From NCBI GenBank assembly GCA_031411695.1, contig JANOBO010000351.1, positions 1 through 13,977 on the forward strand: a stretch of DNA of 13,977 nucleotides, in the 5' to 3' direction. Below are positions 8,644 to 13,977 of this stretch, piece after piece (position 1 is the stretch's first letter; every line of letters starts with the position of its first letter). Source of the DNA: JAIBCL01 sp031411695 (GTDB taxonomy: Bacteria; Verrucomicrobiota; Verrucomicrobiia; Verrucomicrobiales; Verrucomicrobiaceae). The notes beneath the pieces were generated by a model. It was not told where the DNA came from and did no database searches. It saw only the letters and a program-made list of their open reading frames with translations. Both the position numbers and the translations under genes were made by a program.

Positions 8644-10572
8644 ATGTGCGGCATCTACGGATTTGCGGGCTTCAAAGAAGACGGCCTGTTGGAAAAAATG
8701 GGGCGCGTCATCCGCCATAGGGGACCTGACGGAGAGGGAACCTACGAGGCGCCCGAAGGCGCTCGTTTTCGCATGGGGATGCGCCGGCTGAGCATCATCG
8801 ACCTGGAGGGCGGGTGGCAGCCGATCTACAACGAGGACCGGTCAATCGCGATTTGCTACAATGGGGAGACGTACAACTACCTGGAACTCCGGGCCGCGCT
8901 GGAGGAGAAGGGGCACATCTTCACGACCCACAGTGACACTGAGACGCTGGTACATGGCTACGAGGAATGGGGCATCGAAGGACTCCTAGGGCGCATGAAC
9001 GGGATGTTTGCCTTCTGCATCTATGACTCGCGAAAGCGGGAATTCCTCATCGCACGGGACCGGTGCGGGCAGAAACCGCTCTATTACCATCACAGCAATG
9101 GTCGCTTTCTTTTCGGCAGCGAAATCAAGTCCATCCTTCAAAGCCGGCACGTGTCAGCCGCCGCGAACCTTGAGGCCATCGACCCCTTTCTCACCCTCCG
9201 AAATGTGCCGGAGCCGACCACTATGTTTCAGGGCATCTACACCTTGTGCGTCGCACATTACCTGCGCTTCCAGCTGGATTCCGGGACCTTGTCCATCTCG
9301 CGCTACTGGGAAGTGCCGTTGCTGGAACGGGCAACCGCAACGTACAAGTCGGAGGGCGAGTACTTGGAGGCATTCACGTCGCTGTTTTCCGATAGTGTCC
9401 GACTCTGCATGAGGAGCGATGTACCGGTCGGAGCCTATCTCAGTGCCGGTGTGGACTCTTCGTTGACCGTAGCGACGATGACCAAGTTCTCGAAAAGCAT
9501 CAACACCTACTCGATCGGCTTCGACTCGCCGGTCGATGAAACACCCGCCGCGCGTGAGACGGCCAAGTTTCTCGGAACACATCACCATGAGATCACCTGT
9601 CAGCCGGAGGACTTCGATCTCCTTCCGGAAATCGTGTGGCACATGGATCGGCCCGTCGGCGACGCGCTCATCATCGCCTTTTACAAACTGGCGCAAGCCG
9701 CAGGGAAGGACCTCAAAGTGGTGCTGGGCGGGGAAGGGGCGGACGAGGCCTTTGCGGGCTACTCGTTTCAGTCTGTCATCAATAAGGTTGAACGTTCCAA
9801 GTCCATTTTAACGCAAATCCCTTCTTTCGCGGCAACGGCGTTTTCCCTGGTTCCTCACGGCCTGCTGAACACACTCTTCAGCTTTCCGGCCGATCTCGGC
9901 GGCCAGGGAAAGAAGCGCATCGTGGACTTTCTGTCGCATTACAATTCACGCGATCTAAATCACAACTTCAACGCCCTGCGAACCCTGTGGAGCCAGGACG
10001 AAAGGCGGGATGTGTATACGACCGAATTCAAGCACCGGGCGACCGATGCATGGATGGCTACGGAGGCCGAGAAAGACAAATCCGGCCCGTTTCTCGACCG
10101 GCTTCTCAAGCTTCACTACAACGAATGGCTTCAGGACTGGGCTCTCATTCGCCAGGACAAGAACACGATGGCGCACAGCCTCGAGTACCGATTGCCGTTC
10201 CTAGACCATCGCTTGATCGAGCTGGCTTTCTCGATGCCGGCGCGATTGAAGATAAACGGCAAGACTGACAAATACATTGAGCGGCGCCTGGCGGACACTC
10301 TTTTTCCTCCTCACATCGCTCGGCGCGCGAAGGTGCCGTTTTATATGCCGGTCGAATACTTCGTCGAGAAGCCCCAGTTCAGGAAGCTCGTGGCTGATTG
10401 CCTCAATGACGCTGCCGTACGCAAGCGCGGCTACTTCCAGCCGGAAATGATCGCCGCCTTGGTGGCGACGATGTATCGAACCCGCGAGTTCCTTTTCTGC
10501 AAGCAAGTCGTCTCCCTTGTGATTCTTGAACTCTGGCACCGTGTGTTCATTGACCGCGAGTATCGATTTTGA
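8644..10572 (+). CDS. asparagine synthetase-type glutamine amidotransferase (AsnB-like)
   Basis: A 642-residue class-II amidotransferase with both domains. The glutaminase domain (about 1-210) has the nucleophile Cys2 after a removable Met, R-H-R-G-P-D-G (24-30), Arg48 in R-R-L-S-I-I-D-L, N-G-E (73-75) and Asp98 in S-D-T-E-T-L. The synthetase domain (about 240-560) has the ATP PP-loop S-A-G-V-D-S-S at 267-273, where most relatives have S-G-G, then Y-S-I-G-F-D, G-G-E-G-A-D-E-A-F-A-G-Y and L-E-Y-R-L-P-F-L-D. All catalytic residues of the glutamine site are kept. Such enzymes adenylate a carboxylate with ATP and amidate it with ammonia from glutamine: aspartate in AsnB, other acids in antibiotic and cell-surface pathways. 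Length and domain order fit AsnB and the related exopolysaccharide-cluster amidotransferases. It is transcribed away from the chorismatase gene, so an amide of a hydroxybenzoate is a possible product, unproven. No clear terminator follows. Confidence 0.92.
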   Translation: MCGIYGFAGFKEDGLLEKMGRVIRHRGPDGEGTYEAPEGARFRMGMRRLSIIDLEGGWQPIYNEDRSIAICYNGETYNYLELRAALEEKGHIFTTHSDTETLVHGYEEWGIEGLLGRMNGMFAFCIYDSRKREFLIARDRCGQKPLYYHHSNGRFLFGSEIKSILQSRHVSAAANLEAIDPFLTLRNVPEPTTMFQGIYTLCVAHYLRFQLDSGTLSISRYWEVPLLERATATYKSEGEYLEAFTSLFSDSVRLCMRSDVPVGAYLSAGVDSSLTVATMTKFSKSINTYSIGFDSPVDETPAARETAKFLGTHHHEITCQPEDFDLLPEIVWHMDRPVGDALIIAFYKLAQAAGKDLKVVLGGEGADEAFAGYSFQSVINKVERSKSILTQIPSFAATAFSLVPHGLLNTLFSFPADLGGQGKKRIVDFLSHYNSRDLNHNFNALRTLWSQDERRDVYTTEFKHRATDAWMATEAEKDKSGPFLDRLLKLHYNEWLQDWALIRQDKNTMAHSLEYRLPFLDHRLIELAFSMPARLKINGKTDKYIERRLADTLFPPHIARRAKVPFYMPVEYFVEKPQFRKLVADCLNDAAVRKRGYFQPEMIAALVATMYRTREFLFCKQVVSLVILELWHRVFIDREYRF

Positions 10573-11202
10573 CAGACCATTCGGATTCTGAGCGGTCAGC
10601 AGGACTATCGAATGAACAGTCCAACGCCCTTGCTTGCGCTGATGTTCGAATCCCGAGTCGCGCCGCCGCGAGCCCCAGCGATCACACCCACGAAGGCGGT
10701 ATCGCTTAACTACAACCAATGCATGTAATGGCAACCGAACAGGTGTCGGGCTCGGTTGGTTCTAATCTCTTCATGGCCTTCCTCGTCCGGCACGGAGGAT
10801 TGGAAAGGCGCCCTCTCAAACGTAGACCCGGCCTCGGCGGGTTTGGTCTGTGGCATGAGGAATCCCGTCATCGTAGCGTCGTTGCCTCCGGATACCCAAG
10901 TCCGCTTGCTGCTGGGGCGTGGTCGGAAACTCCGGGTCGGCCCAAGCTTGCTCAAATGGCGCGTTTTCCTTGGCTTTAAAAGCACGGTCGGTCAGTTCAT
11001 CCACGACTACCTAAGTCTTGGCACGCTCCACATTGCCGGGTTCCCGATCCGACGAGTTCAAAGTGACGCAGTGCCACCGCACTGGCGGCTGCCGGTTCGT
11101 TGCGCCTCGATCCTGAAGCGTTTGTTGGCATCGGTTTCAAACCTTGATGGAACCAGATGTCCTGTGTTTTTCGATCTCCAGGTGTTCCAACCCCTAAACA
11201 AC
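10573..11202. other. 630-bp stretch without a convincing gene
   Basis: After the AsnB-like stop I see no gene with family resemblance until the glycine-zipper ATG at 11203. Frames on both strands are open for 60-150 codons in places, but none reads like a known protein. The region holds a perfect 6-bp inverted repeat (CAGTGC-CACC-GCACTG, 11069-11084), a short tRNA T-arm-like word near 10645 and one possible 62-codon minus-strand gene (listed separately). The promoter of the glycine-zipper gene should lie in 11090-11190; I could not single out a box pair. Confidence 0.5.
10816..11004 (-). CDS. possible small hypothetical protein (62 codons)
   Basis: A GTG start at 11004 opens 62 codons ending in TGA at 10816. 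An AGG-containing stretch (ttaggtagtc) lies just upstream and could act as ribosome binding site. The peptide starts M-D-E-L-T-D-R-A-F-K-A-K-E and contains F-E-Q-A-W-A-D-P-E-F-P-T-T-P-Q-Q-Q and a basic end with R-R-Q-R-R-Y-D-D-G-I-P-H-A-T-D-Q. Composition (soluble, charged, no odd Cys/Trp runs) looks more protein-like than the competing frames. I recognise no family, and the plus-strand frame across the same DNA is also open, so this is weak. Confidence 0.25.
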   Translation of the reverse strand: MDELTDRAFKAKENAPFEQAWADPEFPTTPQQQADLGIRRQRRYDDGIPHATDQTRRGRVYV

Positions 11203-11703
11203 ATGAACACACAACAAAACAGAGACACGAATCCAGATCCAATCACAGGCGCTCCTGGCGCACATCCAGTCGGCACCGGAATCGGTGCTGCTAGCGGCGG
11301 TGCCGCTGGTGCGGCCATCGGTGCGGCCGGAGGTCCTCCGGGAATGCTGGTCGGCGCGGCAGTGGGTGCCATCATCGGCGGGCTCGCTGGAAAAGGCGTT
11401 GCTGAAGCAGTCGATCCGACGGCCGAGGACGCTTACTGGCGCGACAACTACTCGAACGAGCCGTACTTCAATCGCGGCTTGAACTACGACGAATACTCCC
11501 CTGCCTATCGCACGGGTTATTCCGGCTACACCAAGCACGCCGGGAAGAAGTGGGACGAAGTCGAGAACGACCTCCAGCGGGATTACGAGCAGGCGAAAGG
11601 CAAGTCGAGCCTTGCGTGGTCCGATGCGAAGCACGCAACGAAGGCGGCTTGGCACAAGGTTGAGCGCGCCCTGCCCGGTGACGCCGATGGTGACGGTCGC
11701 TAA
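11203..11703 (+). CDS. glycine-zipper domain protein
   Basis: A 166-residue protein of unknown function. A polar N-terminus with D-P-I-T-G-A-P-G-A-H-P-V-G-T-G leads into a Gly/Ala-rich glycine zipper (about residues 24-66). There G-G-A-A-G-A-A-I-G-A-A-G-G and V-G-A-A-V-G-A-I-I-G-G-L-A-G-K-G show the small-xxx-small spacing of packed membrane helices. The second half is soluble: D-P-T-A-E-D-A-Y-W-R-D-N-Y, then Y-D-E-Y-S-P-A-Y-R-T-G-Y, K-W-D-E-V-E-N-D-L-Q-R-D-Y and a W-S-D-A-K-H-A-T-K-A-A-W-H-K-V-E helix. It ends in D-A-D-G-D-G-R. Similar proteins are common in soil bacteria and often sit near stress genes; no function is known. I start at ATG 11203 because homologues begin near the D-P-I-T/S-G-A-P-G-A-H motif. 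The frame is open much further upstream (to 10756), but that part is not protein-like. A strong terminator follows 22 bp after the stop. Confidence 0.87.
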   Translation: MNTQQNRDTNPDPITGAPGAHPVGTGIGAASGGAAGAAIGAAGGPPGMLVGAAVGAIIGGLAGKGVAEAVDPTAEDAYWRDNYSNEPYFNRGLNYDEYSPAYRTGYSGYTKHAGKKWDEVENDLQRDYEQAKGKSSLAWSDAKHATKAAWHKVERALPGDADGDGR

Positions 11704-11725
11704 CCGTCCTGCTTAATTGACCTCG

Positions 11726-11761
11726 AAGGCCTGCGGACCCGACGGTTCGCAGGCCTTTTTT
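11726..11761 (+). terminator. rho-independent terminator of the glycine-zipper gene
   Basis: A stem AAGGCCTGCG / CGCAGGCCTT (10 perfect pairs, extended by a G-U and an A-U pair) encloses the 8-base loop CCCGACGG and runs into six T residues (11756-11761). It begins 22 bp after the stop codon. Confidence 0.9.
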
Positions 11762-11828
11762 GTTGGGTGACTTCGTCAAATGACACTTGCGACCATTCAC
11801 GCTGTCCCTTCCTTCACGCACCCGCCGC

Positions 11829-12539
11829 TTAAGCAATGAGCAGCAAGCGCGGCGGATCCCCGTCGCGGGTTTCGGGTGCGCGGTGAATGCAGGGTGGCAC
11901 GGGATTCCCCGGCCACGACACCGCGATGCGCCACAGATTTCCCTGCCCAAACGAAAATGGCTGCGCGTCTGGGACCGGCGCGTAGTGAAGGTCGTAGGAG
12001 CACTCGCTCAAGTGTGCGAGAAATGCCTCGTCGTCCTTTCCGCCATACTCTTGGAGAAGCTGCGCGCGAATTTCCGGGATGTCCACGCGCCTGCGCGCCT
12101 CCTCATTGCTCAGTCCCTCGCTCGCCGGGCCGTGATACGTGCAGAGAAAAGTTTCCGTCTCGACCATCGCGCTGTCCGCGTGGAAGGAAAACACATCGGT
12201 GGCCACAGGGCCTGGGCTCTCGTCACGAGGATAGCCATCGATGCAATTGAGCGCGGGATCCTTGTCCAGCTCGCGGAGACGCCGCAGATCCTTGCGCATC
12301 GCGTCAACCGCTTTTCCGCCGTTCTCACTCACGCTTAGTCCATCGAGAAGCGTGTCATCCAGCGTATTGATCCCGCTGTGAATGGCGAGGCTTCTCACCA
12401 CCTCGGCGAAGTCCCCGGCTAAAGCACGCGACCAGCAGACCGCGTTCACGCCGCCTGTGAGCGGCGTGGCCACCAGATCTCGAAAGCTGGTGACGAGCTT
12501 GATGCGGGGATAAGTTACGGGCGGGGTGAAAACGGTCAC
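11829..12539 (-). CDS. DUF1826-like protein with HxD...HR pattern
   Basis: A 236-residue cytoplasmic protein starting at GTG. It opens M-T-V-F-T-P-P-V-T-Y-P-R-I, then G-G-V-N-A-V-C-W-S-R-A-L. Mid-protein are C-I-D-G-Y-P-R-D-E (99-107), F-S-F-H-A-D-S-A (117-124) and F-L-C-T-Y-H-G-P-A-S-E-G-L (131-143). The end has F-S-F-G-Q-G-N-L-W-R-I-A-V and P-P-C-I-H-R-A-P-E (215-223) before P-P-R-L-L-L-I-A. The order H-x-D, C-T-Y-x-G-P, terminal H-R-x-P and R-L-L-L resembles DUF1826 proteins as I remember them, but I cannot confirm membership. His120, Asp122 and His219 with Arg231 could form the metal site of a Fe(II)/2-oxoglutarate-type oxygenase (inference). It has no partner gene on its strand and is convergent with the glycine-zipper gene, sharing the terminator region. 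Confidence 0.82.
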   Translation of the reverse strand: MTVFTPPVTYPRIKLVTSFRDLVATPLTGGVNAVCWSRALAGDFAEVVRSLAIHSGINTLDDTLLDGLSVSENGGKAVDAMRKDLRRLRELDKDPALNCIDGYPRDESPGPVATDVFSFHADSAMVETETFLCTYHGPASEGLSNEEARRRVDIPEIRAQLLQEYGGKDDEAFLAHLSECSYDLHYAPVPDAQPFSFGQGNLWRIAVSWPGNPVPPCIHRAPETRDGDPPRLLLIA

Positions 12540-12744
12540 GCGGAACTCGCACCCAAGCGTGGCCCCAGCGTCGAGTCACTGGAAAAGATCACGAACACGC
12601 CCAAGACGGCACCGCGCCACATCCCTGACGTATCCATCAGGCACGTTGGAAAGTTGAGGTTGCCACATCCCCTGGCCGCTTGCGTCGCGATGCTTGATTT
12701 ACCATCCAGCACGGATGCAAAACCCAACAAACCCAATACCAAAC

Positions 12745-13110
12745 ATGAAATCGCTAACTCTGATCCTAACTTGCGCTCTCTTGAGCGGCGGTGCCGTGGT
12801 CGCCCAAACGGCGTCCACGACCACTGTCACCACCACCACCGGCACCGGCACCATTGCCGAATATGTGCCCGGCACCACCTTCGTTGTGAAGGAAACCACG
12901 GGCCCCGTGACCTATCGCTACGGCAAAACCGTCCAGTACGTCACCAAAAGCGGCCGGGTCATCACCGAGCCGCGCATGAAAAGCCGCATCGCAGTCGGCC
13001 GTCCCGTGACCGTGCACTACGCCACCGAAGGCGACCAGCGCGTCGTGAACCGTGTCGTGCTCGATGACAAGGACGACGACGACGATGACGATGATGATGA
13101 CGGCAAATAA
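12745..13110 (+). CDS. small exported protein with poly-aspartate tail
   Basis: A 121-residue protein of unknown function. The ATG at 12745 gives a clear signal peptide: M-K-S, a hydrophobic core L-T-L-I-L-T-C-A-L-L, then G-G-A-V-V-A before Q-T-A-S, with likely signal peptidase I cleavage after Ala20. The mature part begins with a Thr/Ser/Val stretch (T-T-T-V-T-T-T-T-G-T-G-T) and then a beta-rich core: Y-V-P-G-T-T-F-V-V-K-E, V-T-Y-R-Y-G-K-T-V-Q-Y-V-T and G-R-P-V-T-V-H-Y. It ends with V-V-L-D-D-K, ten Asp in a row and G-K. The acidic tail could bind Ca2+ or other cations at the cell surface (inference). The frame extends upstream to a TTG at 12694, but only the 12745 start gives a signal peptide. 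A structured hairpin follows the stop. Confidence 0.82.
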   Translation: MKSLTLILTCALLSGGAVVAQTASTTTVTTTTGTGTIAEYVPGTTFVVKETTGPVTYRYGKTVQYVTKSGRVITEPRMKSRIAVGRPVTVHYATEGDQRVVNRVVLDDKDDDDDDDDDDGK

Positions 13111-13135
13111 GCCGGCTTCATGACAAATAACCGAG

Positions 13136-13180
13136 GCGGCGGTCCTTGGCTCTTCGGAGCCGGACCGCCGCTCTCATTTT
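13136..13180 (+). terminator. long hairpin with UUCG tetraloop between convergent genes
   Basis: A 10-bp perfect stem GCGGCGGTCC / GGACCGCCGC surrounds a second 5-bp stem GGCTC / GAGCC capped by TTCG, a C(UUCG)G tetraloop; two T residues bulge on the 5' side. A weak TTTT follows at 13177-13180. It lies 25 bp after the exported-protein stop and 16 bp before the end of the convergent gene on the other strand, so it may stop transcription from both sides. Confidence 0.7.
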
Positions 13181-13196
13181 CGAGCATGGCACTCAG

Positions 13197-13977
13197 CTAG
13201 CCATCGCCGTCCTTTTCATCCGCCTCGCGCAGCCGCTCGCTTGCATGACGCAACGGTTTCGCGAGCGGGACGATCCACCTCGCTGGCAAAAGGTCGCGCT
13301 TCACTTTCGCCAGGTCCACGGCTGCATCCACCAGCGGCTGCGGCTCCCGGCCATTCAGCGATGCGGTCGCCTCCGCACGCACTTCCACCTCACCCCGGCC
13401 CGCACGGCGTTCGCGCTCGGCCAGGTAGTGGCAGAATTGCAGGATCATATCTGGCCGCGCCGCCATCTTCTCGACTTGCCGATACGTCAGGTATGACAAA
13501 GGCTCGACCTGCCACGATTCACCGCGTGCGGGGTCCGTCACCGTGAAGCGCGCCGTGCCGTCTTTGGTGCGCAGCTTCATGTGCCATGAAAACCGATGCC
13601 CCTCCTCCGTCCAGTTCACCGTCCCCGGATATGCGAAGTGACGCAGCGGCATCAAAACCTGAAACGCCGTGTAGGCGCCCAGCGCCAGCACGATTCCCCG
13701 CCGCCTCGCCGTGGTCGTCCTCGATGCAGCGCCCTCACCTCCCAGCGTCCCCTGCCCGCCGTCTCCCTCGCGCGTGCCGATGCCGATCCTCCGTGCGATA
13801 CGTCGTGACAGATCCGGTGGAAAAAACACGAGAGTAGCCGCCAGCATGAACCAAGGAAAGATGCCAATGGCAAACAGCCGCGCGTTCAGAAGGTGAAACG
13901 ACACGGCCGCCGCGAAGGCCCAGATTCGGGTGCGCTTCCATAGCATCAGCGGCACGACGAGCAGATCGAGCAGCAGC
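13197..13977 (-). CDS. HTTM / vitamin K-dependent gamma-carboxylase-like membrane protein, C-terminal part
   Basis: The frame enters from the right edge (L-L-L-D-L-L-V-V-P-L-M-L-W) and ends in TAG at 13197, giving about 260 visible residues; the N-terminus lies outside, so the GTG at 13955 is not a real start. Visible are a hydrophobic helix W-A-F-A-A-A-V-S-F-H-L-L-N, the family segment L-F-A-I-G-I-F-P-W-F-M-L, a further helix I-V-L-A-L-G-A-Y-T-A-F-Q-V-L and then the hallmark Y-P-G-T-V-N-W-T-E-E-G-H-R-F-S-W-H-M-K-L-R. After these come P-L-S-Y-L-T-Y-R-Q-V-E-K-M and R-P-D-M-I-L-Q-F-C-H-Y-L-A. These match bacterial homologues of vitamin K-dependent gamma-glutamyl carboxylase (HTTM domain). The human enzyme carboxylates Glu side chains; bacterial members are largely uncharacterised. 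A Gly/Arg/Thr-rich loop of about 30 residues between two helices looks like a lineage-specific insertion. Confidence 0.9.
   Translation of the reverse strand, partial: LLLDLLVVPLMLWKRTRIWAFAAAVSFHLLNARLFAIGIFPWFMLAATLVFFPPDLSRRIARRIGIGTREGDGGQGTLGGEGAASRTTTARRRGIVLALGAYTAFQVLMPLRHFAYPGTVNWTEEGHRFSWHMKLRTKDGTARFTVTDPARGESWQVEPLSYLTYRQVEKMAARPDMILQFCHYLAERERRAGRGEVEVRAEATASLNGREPQPLVDAAVDLAKVKRDLLPARWIVPLAKPLRHASERLREADEKDGDG

Noticed and set aside
10641..10668. tRNA T-arm-like word (gttcgaatcccg) followed by a gcgcc acceptor-like end
   Set aside because: The bases flanking TTCGAAT do not pair as a 5-bp T stem, and no matching 5' acceptor, D arm or anticodon arm lies upstream. A tRNA-derived attachment-site remnant cannot be excluded but is not supported.
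10756..11202. Upstream extension of the glycine-zipper gene to a TTG at 10756
   Set aside because: The extra 149 residues show no family resemblance or signal peptide, and related proteins begin at the M-N-T/D...D-P-I-T-G-A-P-G-A-H motif.

Overview
The window is GC-rich (about 60 percent by eye), densely coding chromosomal DNA from a free-living, Gram-negative-type bacterium. The gene mix suggests soil or water Verrucomicrobiota or a close PVC relative: a multi-PAS hybrid kinase, YciF, DUF72, a glycine-zipper protein, a bacterial HTTM/vitamin-K-carboxylase-like protein, and many starts without a clear Shine-Dalgarno. This assignment is inference from gene content, not from a marker gene. I see no rRNA, tRNA, CRISPR array, intact insertion sequence or phage gene.

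Layout. 1-420: two truncated genes meet tail to tail, a GlxA-type regulator fragment reading right and a thioredoxin-reductase-like flavoprotein fragment reading left. 479-1235 (minus): a small stress-type pair, YciF ferritin-like protein then a Lys-rich basic peptide. 1387-2592 (plus): membrane-anchored alpha/beta hydrolase. 2611-3840 (minus): DUF72 protein and a small conserved protein, one transcription unit. 4094-7342 (minus): a five-PAS hybrid histidine kinase whose frame is broken near the N-terminus by an in-frame TAG, and whose C-terminus runs into short GTCGGA-like repeats.

7539-10572 is the most interesting block. A chorismatase of the FkbO/Hyg5/XanB2 family (minus) and an asparagine-synthetase-type amidotransferase (plus) are divergently transcribed from a 130-bp region carrying back-to-back sigma70-like promoters. 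One enzyme makes an aromatic or dihydroaromatic acid from chorismate. The other belongs to a family that adenylates a carboxylate and amidates it. Together they could form a minimal route to a hydroxybenzoate-derived amide, which is a hypothesis; the AsnB-like protein may equally be an ordinary asparagine synthetase.

10573-11202 is a 630-bp stretch with no convincing gene except one weak 62-codon frame. 11203-11703 is a glycine-zipper protein followed by a strong terminator. 11829-12539 (minus) is a DUF1826-like protein with an HxD...HR pattern. 12745-13110 is a small exported protein ending in ten aspartates, followed by a hairpin capped with a UUCG loop. 13197-13977 (minus) is the C-terminal part of an HTTM/vitamin-K-dependent gamma-carboxylase-like membrane protein that runs off the right edge.
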